This document shows, in pieces, positions 41,134 through 49,885 of a stretch of DNA of 64,000 nucleotides. This stretch comes from an uncultured Oscillospiraceae bacterium (GTDB taxonomy: Bacteria; Bacillota; Clostridia; Oscillospirales; JAAYXM01). The notes under the pieces were generated by a model. That model was given only the letters and a program-made list of their open reading frames with translations, made no database searches and had not been told where the DNA came from. Both the position numbers and the translations under genes were made by a program. Location: positions 1-64,000 of the forward strand of contig CAKUEM010000001.1 in NCBI GenBank assembly GCA_934646115.1, written 5' to 3'. Each line of letters begins with the position of its first letter. Positions within the stretch are counted from its first letter, which is position 1.

Positions 41134-41721
41134 ATGGTGATCTGCATTACAAACCGCGCGCTGTGCCGCCGTGATTTTCTCGATCAGCTTGCGCGCATCG
41201 CCGCCGCGCGCCCGGAAACGATCCTCCTGCGCGAACGCGACCTAAATGATGAAGAATATGAGGCGCTCGCCCGGCGCTGCATGGCGGTGCTCGCGCCGTT
41301 TTCCGTTCCGCTCACCGTGCATGCGCGACCGCACATTGCGCGGCGAATCGGCGCCAAGCGGGTGCATCTCCCGCTCGCTCTGCTTGCCCCGCAGCCCGGG
41401 CTTCTGGTTTCCTGCCCGGTACATTCCGTGGAGGACGTCCTGCTTGCGCAGGCGCGCGGCGCCGACCGGCTGATCGCCGGGCACGTGTTCCAAACGGATT
41501 GTAAGCAGGGCGTTCCGCCGCGCGGATTGCCCTTTTTGCGCGCCGTGTGCGCCGCGTCCGATCGTCCGGTGTTTGCCATCGGCGGCATTACGCCGGAGCG
41601 TGCGGCGCAGGTGCGCGCCTGCGGCGCGGCGGGCGGCTGCATGATGTCTGCCCTGATGCGTGCAGACGACCCGGCGGCGCTTATTCAAACATATCGTGCG
41701 GCATGGGCGTGTCGCACCTGA
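41134..41721 (+). CDS. thiE: Thiamine-phosphate synthase-like protein (ThiE/TenI family)
   Basis: 195 residues, starting three bases after thiH. TIM-barrel of the ThiE/TenI family: ICITNRALC, ILLREKDL-like ILLRERDLNDEEY, VHLPLALL, SCPVHSVEDVLLAQARGAD and FAIGGITPERAAQVRACGA for phosphate binding. Either ThiE (joins pyrimidine and thiazole) or TenI (thiazole aromatisation); the C-terminal phosphate motif is retained but the sequence is short. The end overlaps the convergent DUF421 gene by 41 bases. Confidence 0.8.
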   Translation: MVICITNRALCRRDFLDQLARIAAARPETILLRERDLNDEEYEALARRCMAVLAPFSVPLTVHARPHIARRIGAKRVHLPLALLAPQPGLLVSCPVHSVEDVLLAQARGADRLIAGHVFQTDCKQGVPPRGLPFLRAVCAASDRPVFAIGGITPERAAQVRACGAAGGCMMSALMRADDPAALIQTYRAAWACRT

Positions 41722-42388
41722 CGTATACCGAGAGCGTGTTTTTATTGTCACACGCGGCGTAAAATACGCGCTTCGGGTCAGAAACGCCCTGAGCGCGCAG
41801 CTCTTTTTCCAGCCAGAGCTCGTTATTCCCCGTTGATTTCAGGTTTTCATGCAGGATCACGCCGTCTGCGATCACTGTGGCCTGCGGCTTCTCCGCCTCG
41901 GGCGAAAGACCCAGATCCTGCGGCGTGGCCGGGCGGCGCGCCGCGCGCGGCTGGAAGCTGATCTTTCCGTTCTGCTCCAACACCGCGGTTTGCACGTCGT
42001 CCAGCGAAAAATACCCCGCATTGCGGCACTGACAGAGGAACTCATTGAGATCCAGATGCGCCTTTTTAAAATTATCCCGATAAATTTTCCCGTCGGCAAG
42101 CAGAATACGCGACTTCCCGGTGATCAGTCGGCGGCATGCGAGCGATTTTTCCGGCAGCCAGGAAAACAGCAGCGCAAACAGCGCATACACCACCATTGCA
42201 ATGAGCGGCTTTGTGAAATCGCCCTCCAGCGCGGTCGCCATTTCGGCCGCGATCGAGCCGATGGTGATCCCGATGATGTAATCAAACATGGACAGCTGCG
42301 ACATCTGCCGTTTCCCCATCAGCTTGGTGAGCAGAAACAGCACGATCACCGACGCCGCGGACACCGCGATAATATTAAGATGCCGCAT
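41681..42388 (-). CDS. DUF421 (YetF-like) membrane protein
   Basis: 235 residues, ATG after AAGGGGCTGAGATC. Three N-terminal helices with LLTKLMGKRQMSQLSMFDYIIGITIGSIAAEM, the hallmark of YetF/YkjA-type DUF421 proteins. Two cytoplasmic domains follow (about residues 90-235) with YRDNFKKAHLDLNEFLCQCR and FSLDDVQTAVLEQNGKISF. In Bacillus spores relatives are inner-membrane proteins affecting germination and core retention; exact role here unknown. Confidence 0.9.
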   Translation of the reverse strand: MRHLNIIAVSAASVIVLFLLTKLMGKRQMSQLSMFDYIIGITIGSIAAEMATALEGDFTKPLIAMVVYALFALLFSWLPEKSLACRRLITGKSRILLADGKIYRDNFKKAHLDLNEFLCQCRNAGYFSLDDVQTAVLEQNGKISFQPRAARRPATPQDLGLSPEAEKPQATVIADGVILHENLKSTGNNELWLEKELRAQGVSDPKRVFYAACDNKNTLSVYVRCDTPMPHDMFE

Positions 42389-42460
42389 GATCTCAGCCCC
42401 TTTTCATATTTTTCATAGTTTCCCCGGCGTGCATGGTTTTATTACGCCATACGATGCGCA

Positions 42461-42496
42461 AAAAAACGCAGCGGAGCAAATTCCGCTGCGTTTTTT
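42461..42496. terminator. Terminator of the reductive operon
   Basis: AACGCAGCGGA / TTCCGCTGCGTT arms around GCAAA, with six or more A/T on both sides, 16 bases past the flavoprotein stop. Confidence 0.85.
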
Positions 42497-42511
42497 CTAT
42501 GATTTGCCCGC

Positions 42512-44374
42512 TCATTCCTGCGCGCCGCGCCGCGCCCGAAACGCGCGCCACATTGCTTCAAAGCTTTCAGCAGTATTCGGGATCGGGCGCACCGCGCGCA
42601 GGCTGGAATGCAGCTCCCCGCCGGACTGCTCTGTGATCACCTGGTCGTTCGCAGCATCCGCCCGGGGCGCAAGCTGCGCACCGCCGCGCCGGAACATCGC
42701 GCCGCCGCGGCTTCCAAACGCAGCCGCCGCCTGCTGCATGGCGGACAGCATGGCAAGCTGCGTTTGCGCAATGTCACGCGTGCGCAGCGCATAGCCCCAT
42801 AGCGGCTGCGGAACACACCGCGGCGTTTGCAAAAACGCGCGCCGCTCTTCCATCATGCGCTCAAATTGCTCGGTCTCGCGCAAAAATGCCGCAAAATCGC
42901 TCATTTCCGTTTGCAATGCGCGCCGCTCGTCCAAAAGCGCTGCACGCGTGACCGGCGCGCCGTCCTGCACCATGCGCCGAAGCGCATCCCATTCCGCCTG
43001 TGCGCAGCGCAACGCAGCCGCCTGCCCAGAAAGCGCGCGCGGATGCGCCGCGATATGCTCTGCCGCGCGCATACCGCCGACCTGTGCGGAATTCAGCGCC
43101 GTGCCGCCCGGGCGATATGCGCCGAACGTGCCCGCCGCCTCGCCTGCGGCATACAGCCCCGGAATGCTGGTCTGCCAATTTGCGTCTACATCCAAACCGC
43201 CATTGCAATGCTGCGCGCAAACGGAGATCTCGAGCGGCTCGGTATGCAGATCGATCTGATGCCGGTGATACAGCGTGATCGCCGCAGGATTCATCGCCGC
43301 CAGCCGATCGATCGGCAGCGGCAGCAGCGCATCGCACGCCGCGCAATACGCACGCGCCTCCTCCGGGAAATTGGAAAGCTCCGCGCACAGCCCCACCGGG
43401 TTGCGCCGAAAATCCAAAAACACGCGCCGCCCGCGCCGCACGATCTCATCATATACCAAAAGATCCAGCTTTGACGAGCCATCCAGCTTGCGCGCATCCA
43501 CCGGCCACTCATAGCCCTTGCGAAATGTCAGGCGCAGCAACTCATCCGGCGCGAGCGCATCGTTTAAAAACGCATGCTCCCGCCCCTCCGCATCGATAGA
43601 ACCATAGCGCGGCAGCACCTGCTGATAGCTGCCGGACACATTCCAGCTGAATTGGACCGAAGCCATGCCATACTGCCATTCCTGCAAATTGGCAAACCGC
43701 GCGCCCGCCGCAAGCGCCATCCCGCTCGCCCCGGTCTGGCTTTTCGGATACACCGAGCGCGCATAAACGCCGGCCGGGCCTCCGGTCGCAAGCACAACAT
43801 GCGGCGCAAGCACGGCATGCGGCGCGCCGGTTCGCGTGTCCAGCGCGAGTACGCCGACCATGCCGTCCGCATCGCGCAAAAGCGCCGTGACCTGCATATG
43901 ATCGCGCACGCAGATTCCCTTCGCCGCGCAGCTGCGCTCGAGCGCCTCGGTCATATAGCGTGAGGTGAGCGGTCCGCACGAGGTCGCCCGCGCACGCGTA
44001 TCGTGATCCGTTCGATAGCCGATATATTCGCCGTATTCGTTGCAGGGGAACGGAACGCCAAGCTCGAGCAGGCGGCTAAAGCAGCGCGCGGAATAGCTCG
44101 CCTCGATCAGCGCCGTGTCGCCGTTCATTCCGCCGCCGGCGAACAGATCCTCCGCCATGGCGCGCACGCTGTCACTCGCCGCGCCGCCCAGCGCGAGCTT
44201 ATAATACGTCTGCTTATCGCTGCCCGTATTGCGCGACGTTCCCATCCGAACGCCCTCTGTCAGGATCGCGATTTGGCAAACCCCTTGCGCCGCGAGGCAG
44301 TCCGCCGCCTGATACCCCGCGCAGCCCGTGCCGACCACGATCGCGTCATAGCGCGAAACCGAGAGATTCTCCAT
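42512..44374 (-). CDS. FAD-binding fumarate-reductase-like flavoprotein
   Basis: 620 residues from ATG 44374 (GAGGG, eight-base spacing); the frame is open further upstream within the SDR gene. FAD-binding-2 type: RYDAIVVGTGCAGYQAADCL near the start, GTSRNTGSDKQTY, VLATGGPAGVYARS, GLYAAGEAAGTFGAYRPGGT and LNSAQVGGMRAAEHI. This is the plan of the fumarate reductase / L-aspartate oxidase flavoprotein family. Third gene of an OYE-SDR-flavoprotein operon, so a reductive conversion of an unsaturated or keto acid is inferred. Substrate unknown. Confidence 0.85.
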   Translation of the reverse strand: MENLSVSRYDAIVVGTGCAGYQAADCLAAQGVCQIAILTEGVRMGTSRNTGSDKQTYYKLALGGAASDSVRAMAEDLFAGGGMNGDTALIEASYSARCFSRLLELGVPFPCNEYGEYIGYRTDHDTRARATSCGPLTSRYMTEALERSCAAKGICVRDHMQVTALLRDADGMVGVLALDTRTGAPHAVLAPHVVLATGGPAGVYARSVYPKSQTGASGMALAAGARFANLQEWQYGMASVQFSWNVSGSYQQVLPRYGSIDAEGREHAFLNDALAPDELLRLTFRKGYEWPVDARKLDGSSKLDLLVYDEIVRRGRRVFLDFRRNPVGLCAELSNFPEEARAYCAACDALLPLPIDRLAAMNPAAITLYHRHQIDLHTEPLEISVCAQHCNGGLDVDANWQTSIPGLYAAGEAAGTFGAYRPGGTALNSAQVGGMRAAEHIAAHPRALSGQAAALRCAQAEWDALRRMVQDGAPVTRAALLDERRALQTEMSDFAAFLRETEQFERMMEERRAFLQTPRCVPQPLWGYALRTRDIAQTQLAMLSAMQQAAAAFGSRGGAMFRRGGAQLAPRADAANDQVITEQSGGELHSSLRAVRPIPNTAESFEAMWRAFRARRGAQE

Positions 44375-44385
44375 ACGCGCGACCC

Positions 44386-45162
44386 TCATAAACGCCGCAG
44401 GTGGAAGCCGCCATCCGCGTTGATCACCTGCCCGGTCGCAAAATCCAGCAGCCCCGCCGCCGCCGCGGAAACGCATTGCGCCACATCCTCCGGGCGCCCC
44501 ATGCGCCGAAACGGCGTCAGCCCGCCCGCGATCAGCGCCTCATATTTCTCGCGCACGCAGCTTGTCATATCCGTTAAAATAATGCCGGGACGCACCTCAA
44601 AAACCGGGATCTCATATTCCGCCAGCCGGTCGGCGAACAGCGCCGTCACCATGCCAACGCCCGCCTTGGAGATGCAATATTCCCCGCGCGAGGTTGAGGA
44701 CGTGTCTGCCGACATGGACCCGATATTGATGATCCGCGGGGCGTAATTTAGAATATCGCCGCGCATTTTCATCGCGATCATCGCGTTTGCCGCGCGCTGG
44801 CAGAGGAAAAACGTTCCGCGCAGGTTGATGCCCAGCACGCGGTCATAGCTCTCCTCGGTGGTCTCCAAAATATCGCGCCGCACCTCGGGCGCAACGCCCG
44901 CGTTATTCACCCAAACGTCAATGCGCCCAAAACGCTCGCTCACGGACGCGACCAGATGCTCGCGCGCCGCCGCATCCGCGATATCACAGGGGATGTACGC
45001 CGCTTCGTGCCCCGCCGCTTCAAACTCCGCCACCAGCTGTCCGGCCTCCGGCGCGGTCGCCGACAGCACCACAAAAAAGCCGTCCTGCGCAAGCTGTTTC
45101 GCGATCGCGCGCCCGATGCCGCGGCGTGACCCGGTCACGACCGCCACTCGCTTTGTCTTCAT
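44386..45162 (-). CDS. Short-chain dehydrogenase/reductase
   Basis: 258 residues from ATG 45162, one base after the OYE stop (AAAGGGGCGG as ribosome site). Classical SDR: VAVVTGSRRGIGRAIAKQL, CDIAD, NNAGVAP, catalytic INIGSMSAD with Tyr-x3-Lys in GEYCISKAG, and VRPGIILTDMT. Most like 3-oxoacyl-ACP reductase or sugar-type SDRs. Middle gene of the reductive operon; its stop lies just before the flavoprotein start. Confidence 0.92.
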   Translation of the reverse strand: MKTKRVAVVTGSRRGIGRAIAKQLAQDGFFVVLSATAPEAGQLVAEFEAAGHEAAYIPCDIADAAAREHLVASVSERFGRIDVWVNNAGVAPEVRRDILETTEESYDRVLGINLRGTFFLCQRAANAMIAMKMRGDILNYAPRIINIGSMSADTSSTSRGEYCISKAGVGMVTALFADRLAEYEIPVFEVRPGIILTDMTSCVREKYEALIAGGLTPFRRMGRPEDVAQCVSAAAAGLLDFATGQVINADGGFHLRRL

Positions 45163-45163
45163 A

Positions 45164-46507
45164 TTAAACCGCCCCTTTCTTGCCCGCCTGAAGCACATCC
45201 CGGCGATACAGCTCGGTATACACCCGGTCACGGATCGCGCAGCCCGCGCACGAACCGGCGCGCATCAGCTCCGTGCATTTTCCGCAGGCGAGACAGATTT
45301 TACCCGCGTCCAGCCCGCCATGCAGCAGCTGCTGCGGAAATTCCGGATTTGCAAACGCCATCCTGCCAAAGCCCGCAATGTCAAAATAGCCTTCTTCCAG
45401 CGCGCCGGCGGCAATATTGCCCGCGAATACGCCCGGGAAGCTCAGCCCGGAGCCGACGATCCGCACCGCCGCAGAACACGCCCGCTTGATCTCATGCGCG
45501 CAATCCAATATGCGCGCCACGCCCGCGTATGGATTCTCATCCGAGCCGTCGCTCGGGCGCAGCGTCGGGCGGTTCATATGCGGATTGACATACGGCGTGC
45601 CGACCGTAATATCCGCGATCGCAATCCCCACCTGCTCGTGCAGCGCGCGGATCAGGCGCTTGCCCTCAGAAAGCTCCGGTGCGATGCCGCCGCCCTCGCG
45701 CACGCCGAAGCCATACGGATACGGAAACCCGTCATAAACATTCAGGCGCGTTCCCAAAATGAAATCGCCCGCGGTATTCGCGCGCGCCGCCGCAAGGCAG
45801 TTGCGGATCAGCCGCGTCCGGTTCTCAAAGCAGCCGCCGTATTCGCCCGGGCGCGTGTAGGCGGAGAGCATCTCGGAAAACAGGTAGCAATGACAGGATT
45901 TTACGTCCATGCCATCAAAGCCCGCGCGCTTCGCGAGCGCCGCCGCTTCGCCCATTTTTTCTTCCAGACGCTTGAGTTCGTCATCGGAGATCACGGTCTG
46001 CTTCTCCGCATGGACATTTTTATTGAGATAGGGGTTTTCATAAGCAATGATCGGCTCTGCCGCGCCGTTCGGCTTGGAAAACCGCCCGGAATGCGTCGCC
46101 TGCATCAAAATAACCGGCGACCAGCCGAATTTTTTCATTGAGATCGCGCGGATCTCCTCGACCAGTTCTGCAAAAAAATGCACATTTTCTTTTGTGATAT
46201 AAAGCTGATGCGGATTGGCGCGCGCCTCCGGCAGCACCGCGGTCGCCTCAAACCAAATCAGCCCCGCGCCGCTCTCTGCAAATCTGCGATACCGGCGGTG
46301 CGTCAGCTCATCCGGCTCGCCCGTGCGGCATGCGTCGCAGCCCTCCATCGGTTGAATTGCAATCGAATTGCGGAGCGTTCGCGCGCCCAGCGCAACCGGT
46401 TTTCCAAGGCTCTGCTCCGGTCGCTCTGACAGTGGAAGCGCGATGCCCTCGCCCGCAAGATATGCGCGCAGCTCTTCGCAGCTTGTGAATTGGCTCGGGT
46501 TTTTCAT
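45164..46507 (-). CDS. Old-yellow-enzyme-like NADH:flavin oxidoreductase
   Basis: 447 residues, ATG after GTGAGGAAATAGT. TIM-barrel FMN enzyme: NSIAIQPMEGCDA, MQATHSGRFS, AGFDGMDVKSCHCYLFSEML and YGGCFENRTRL are the OYE/2,4-dienoyl-CoA reductase signatures. A cysteine cluster near the C terminus (CLACGKCTELMRAGSCAGC) suggests an iron-sulfur site, but it lacks the second FAD/NAD(P)H domain of dienoyl-CoA reductases. First gene of the operon and divergent from an AraC-type regulator, which is its likely controller. Confidence 0.9.
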   Translation of the reverse strand: MKNPSQFTSCEELRAYLAGEGIALPLSERPEQSLGKPVALGARTLRNSIAIQPMEGCDACRTGEPDELTHRRYRRFAESGAGLIWFEATAVLPEARANPHQLYITKENVHFFAELVEEIRAISMKKFGWSPVILMQATHSGRFSKPNGAAEPIIAYENPYLNKNVHAEKQTVISDDELKRLEEKMGEAAALAKRAGFDGMDVKSCHCYLFSEMLSAYTRPGEYGGCFENRTRLIRNCLAAARANTAGDFILGTRLNVYDGFPYPYGFGVREGGGIAPELSEGKRLIRALHEQVGIAIADITVGTPYVNPHMNRPTLRPSDGSDENPYAGVARILDCAHEIKRACSAAVRIVGSGLSFPGVFAGNIAAGALEEGYFDIAGFGRMAFANPEFPQQLLHGGLDAGKICLACGKCTELMRAGSCAGCAIRDRVYTELYRRDVLQAGKKGAV

Positions 46508-46593
46508 ACTATTTCCTCACTTTATTTTAATATACGGCATAAGAAAAAACACAAATTCTGCATATTTTTCTTTTCATCTGCCGCCCGGTTTGT

Positions 46594-46599
46594 TATACT
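46594..46599 (+). promoter_or_regulatory. -10 box of the AraC-type gene
   Basis: TGTTATACT (extended -10, hexamer TATACT at 46594-46599) lies 25 bases before the regulator start. On the minus strand TTGTGT with a 16-base spacer to TATTAA (about 46521-46548) could drive the OYE operon. Confidence 0.5.
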
Positions 46600-46624
46600 A
46601 AAGACAGAAAGGGGCGTGCGGCGC

Positions 46625-47419
46625 ATGCAAAATTCATTCCTGCGCGAAATTTATTTTTCAGACAGCGTGAATTTCCCGCATCGGCATTTTCATTTGTGCT
46701 ATGAGCTGATCGCGGTTCTGGAGGGGCGCGTGCGTCTGCGCATAAACGAGGCCGAATATCTGCTTTCTGCCGGGCAGCTTGCGCTGATCGGCGCGTTTGA
46801 AGAGCACGATATCGAGGTGCTTTCCCGCACATATCGCCGCTATATCCTCACGCTCGACCCGCCGTCCTTTGAGCGCGCGATCGACGATCCGCGCCTGATC
46901 TCCGTGTTTAAAACCCGACCCGAGGGCTTTGCGCATTGCTTCCCCCTCCCGCCGGACGGCGCGGCGCTTTTGCAGAGCATGCTTGAGGAACAGCAGCACG
47001 CGGATGCGTTTTCCCCCGCGCTGATTGCAGACGCCATGCGCCGGTTTTTAATTCAGCTTTACCGCCAGGCGCCCGCGCGCTTCCCGTCCGGCGAAAAAAC
47101 CGTCAGCCCGGAGCTGCTCGCCGCGCAGGAATATATCGATGCCCACTACGCGGAGGAGCTGCGCATTGCCGCGGTCGCGCAGGCGTTTCATCTCAGCCCA
47201 TGTTATTTTAGCCACGCGTTTAAAACGCTGATCGGCTACAGCCCGAAGCGCTATCTGCTTTTGCTGCGCCTTTCGCGCGCGAAGGAGCTTTTGATCCACA
47301 CCGATCTCCCGGTTGCGGAGATTGCACTGCGCTGCGGCTTTGCAAGCAGCGGCAGCCTGATCCGCGCCTTCCGGCAGGAGCTGCGCATCACGCCGAATCA
47401 ATACCGCCATCGGTCATGA
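46625..47419 (+). CDS. AraC family transcriptional regulator
   Basis: 264 residues from ATG 46625 (AGGGGCG upstream). N-terminal cupin-like sensor domain (FPHRHFHLCYELIAVLEGRV, LSAGQLALIG) and two helix-turn-helix units at the C terminus (about residues 165-262): LRIAAVAQAFHLSPCYFSHAF and VAEIALRCGFASSGSLIRAF, ending with R-x-TPNQYR. Divergent from the OYE operon and convergent with the isomerase/dehydrogenase pair; likely controls one or both. Confidence 0.93.
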   Translation: MQNSFLREIYFSDSVNFPHRHFHLCYELIAVLEGRVRLRINEAEYLLSAGQLALIGAFEEHDIEVLSRTYRRYILTLDPPSFERAIDDPRLISVFKTRPEGFAHCFPLPPDGAALLQSMLEEQQHADAFSPALIADAMRRFLIQLYRQAPARFPSGEKTVSPELLAAQEYIDAHYAEELRIAAVAQAFHLSPCYFSHAFKTLIGYSPKRYLLLLRLSRAKELLIHTDLPVAEIALRCGFASSGSLIRAFRQELRITPNQYRHRS

Positions 47420-47422
47420 CCG

Positions 47423-48172
47423 CTAGAGCATCCGGCGCAGGCACGCAGCATCCTCCAAAAATTGCGCAGGATCGTTATCGCGAACAAATTCCATAAGCGC
47501 CGCATGCGGCGCCTTTGCATCGACCTGCGCAAAAAACGAGCGCCAAAGCGCCTCGCCCTCCGCAAGCGGCAGGCTCGTGGTCTCGCGCCAATGAAATACA
47601 TGAAGATTCGTCAGCCAGGGAAGCACCAGCCGCAGCGCTTCCCGGTTTTTTTCTGCATCAAGAAAATAATTCGGCTGCCAATACAGCCCGACGTTCGGGC
47701 GCGCAATGCGCTCGACCAGGCGGCACGCGGCGTGCGGCTCATCCGTAAGCGTGTTGGGGTGATATTCAAACGAAACGCGGATATGCTCTGCCGCAGCGCA
47801 ATCGGCAAGCGCGGACGCCTTGCGAATGCATTGCTCCCAATCGTCCTCCGTTGCCTCCGCCGTGCCGCGGCCGCCCGCCCAAATGCGAATATGCGGCGCG
47901 CCCAATGCCCGCGCCGTCTGCACAAGCGTTTCAGGCTCCTGCTCCGCGCGCGTCCCCTGCGCCGAGCCGAAATACGAGCCGAGCGACAGCACGGAAAGCC
48001 CTGCCGCGCGCGTCAATTCGCCGACATGCTCCGCATGCCGCAGCCCCGCGCCGCACGGAACATGCACATCGCTGCCCCATTCAATACCGTCCAGCCCCGC
48101 CTGCTTTGTAAGCGCGATCACCTGCTCCGGCGCAAGCGCGCGGAACGTAACGGACACAATCCCTGTTTGCAT
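47423..48172 (-). CDS. Sugar phosphate isomerase/epimerase-like TIM-barrel protein
   Basis: 249 residues. Xylose-isomerase-like TIM barrel (AP-endonuclease-2 family): TKQAGLDGIEWGSDVHVP, IRIWAGG, VSFEYHPNTLTD, VGLYWQPNYFLD and LHVFHWRE, which provide the acidic and histidine metal ligands. Members isomerise or epimerise sugars, inositols or keto acids. Downstream of a 2-hydroxyacid dehydrogenase gene (22-base gap), so a small catabolic unit. Ends three bases from the AraC gene. Confidence 0.85.
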   Translation of the reverse strand: MQTGIVSVTFRALAPEQVIALTKQAGLDGIEWGSDVHVPCGAGLRHAEHVGELTRAAGLSVLSLGSYFGSAQGTRAEQEPETLVQTARALGAPHIRIWAGGRGTAEATEDDWEQCIRKASALADCAAAEHIRVSFEYHPNTLTDEPHAACRLVERIARPNVGLYWQPNYFLDAEKNREALRLVLPWLTNLHVFHWRETTSLPLAEGEALWRSFFAQVDAKAPHAALMEFVRDNDPAQFLEDAACLRRML

Positions 48173-48193
48173 CGCTTTTTCCTCCTCTTCTGT

Positions 48194-49186
48194 CTATGCC
48201 ATGTGCGCAAGCGCTTCCGGCTTCACTTCATACTGCGGCGGCTCGCCGCACTGCAGCCGGTCCCACTCATCTGCCATATATTCCGCCATACGCGCGCATT
48301 CCTCGCGCAAGCTGCCCGCGATATGCGGCGTTAAAAACACATTTTTCATTGTGTGAAACGGGTGTTCCGGCGCGCACGGCTCCGGATCGGTCACATCGAG
48401 CAGGGCGGTCACATCCGGCTTCTCGCGCAGCGCGCGCACAAGATCCGCCTCGACCACCTGCGCGCCGCGCCCGGTGTTAAGAAACGTCGCCCAGGGCTTC
48501 ATGCGCGAAAACAGCGCGTAATTCAGCATGCCCGCGGTCTGCGCATTGTTCGGCAGGTGGTTTGAGATCACATCGCAGGTCTCAAACAGCTCCTCAAGCG
48601 AAACGCGCGCAACACCAAGCGCCTGCGCCTGCTCCTCCGGTAGGTAGGGGTCATACACGACCAGCTGCAAACGATGCGCACGCAAAAGCCCGATCACGAG
48701 CCGCCCGATCTTCCCCGCGCCGATCAGACCCACGCGCGCGTTAAAATTCCCCGGGTGCTGCAGCACATGCGCAAGCTGCTCTGCACGCCCCGGAATGCGC
48801 AGCGCCTGAAAAAAGCCTTTGTTTGCAAGCAAAATCGCCGACGCGGCGTATTCTGCAACCGGGATCCCATTCGCCGCCGCGGCATGGAAAATGCGCACGC
48901 CGCGCTGAAAAAACGGGCGCGCAAAGCGCTGCACCGTTCCCGCCGCGTAAAACACATACTGAAGCTTCGGCAGGCAGCGCGCAAGCTCCTCCTCCGTGGC
49001 GGCGGGCATACCCCATGAGGAAAACACCGCACGAACATCGCGGAATGTTTCCGGCGCGGCAAGGACGTCCGCCCAGGTGAACACCGGCTACGCACACCGC
49101 GCGCTTTGCTCCAGCCGCTCTATGACCGCGTCGGAATACACTCGCCGCAGCTGCGCCGGATCATTGGATAAAAAAATTGCCTGCAT
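48194..49186 (-). pseudogene. D-2-hydroxyacid dehydrogenase interrupted by in-frame TAG
   Basis: Read from ATG 49186 (AGGAGAGGGAAAG upstream), the frame gives MQAIFLSNDPAQLRRVYSDA, 12 more residues, TAG at 49090-49088, then continues in the same frame as PVFTWADVLAAPETFRDV. The remainder is a normal NAD-binding dehydrogenase: GLIGAGKIGRLVIGLL, VYDPYLPEE, CDVISNHLPNNAQT, LNTGRGAQVVEADL and the histidine in LTPHIAGS. Codons on both sides of the TAG match the family's expected N terminus, so this is a single nonsense mutation, a read error or, less likely, suppression. The piece from GTG 49084 alone would be 296 residues. Confidence 0.75.
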
Positions 49187-49835
49187 GCTCTCACTTTCCC
49201 TCTCCTGTTTTCCGCGCGCGAGCGCCGAACTCCCTCCGCGCGATCCTCTGTGACCAGTATAGCAAGCGCACCTCGGCTTTTGTTTTCATTTTTTGCTGAT
49301 CTATGTGCAAAATTTGCTTTTATTTTTTCTTTGATTTCATTTTATCTTTGTTTAAATGTTTCTATATCCGCCACATTTCTTGTATATTTGCCTATTTTAT
49401 ATAAAGATAATTTGATTTTGTACTATTTAAAATATTCTTTATCTGCGCCGGGTCGCGATCTGTAAAAGCGCGCCGCAAATTTTATCGGTCGCACGCCGCT
49501 CTTTTGACAAATATTCAAAAGGCACTCCGGCTCACGCGGATCGGCATGATCCGAAGCGGCTGCACCCTCGTTTCCCTTATCGTTTTCCATCCGCGCGGGC
49601 ATGCGCCCGGCGAAATCAAAATATGCGCCAGTTCCCGTTCTCCATGCCGCTTGCCGCGCGGTGTGTTTAAGTTTAATCTGCCTCTCAAAGGACTTTTATA
49701 TTACAATCACGCGCTGCCCGCAAGCGGGGGGGGGATCCCACTTGCAATCATTTGCTCTTAAACAAGCAGCTTTTGCGCCGGAAAGCCGCATATGAAAGCC
49801 ATGTTTCGCCACAAGCTTTCTACGACCGGCATGAA
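49187..49835. other. Gene-free stretch between the dehydrogenase and pckA
   Basis: 49260-49470 is strikingly AT-rich compared with its surroundings; the remainder is mixed and includes a G-run at about 49725-49733. Short open frames exist on both strands, but none has a ribosome site or a recognisable domain. Regulatory DNA for the dehydrogenase unit is the simplest reading. Confidence 0.5.
49256..49261 (-). promoter_or_regulatory. -10 box upstream of the dehydrogenase/isomerase pair
   Basis: Minus-strand TGCTATACT, an extended -10 box, 70 bases upstream of ATG 49186. No clear -35. Confidence 0.45.
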
Positions 49836-49873
49836 AAAACCCACCGGGAAACATACCGTTTCCCGGTGGGTTC
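49836..49873 (-). terminator. Terminator of pckA
   Basis: AACCCACCGGGAAAC / GTTTCCCGGTGGGTT arms with a five-base loop; TTTTTT follows on the minus strand. Confidence 0.9.
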
Positions 49874-49885
49874 TGTTATTTTTTC

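Noticed and set aside
49504..49761. Small plus-strand gene in the gap before pckA
   Set aside because: No ribosome site, no recognisable domain, and low-complexity composition.
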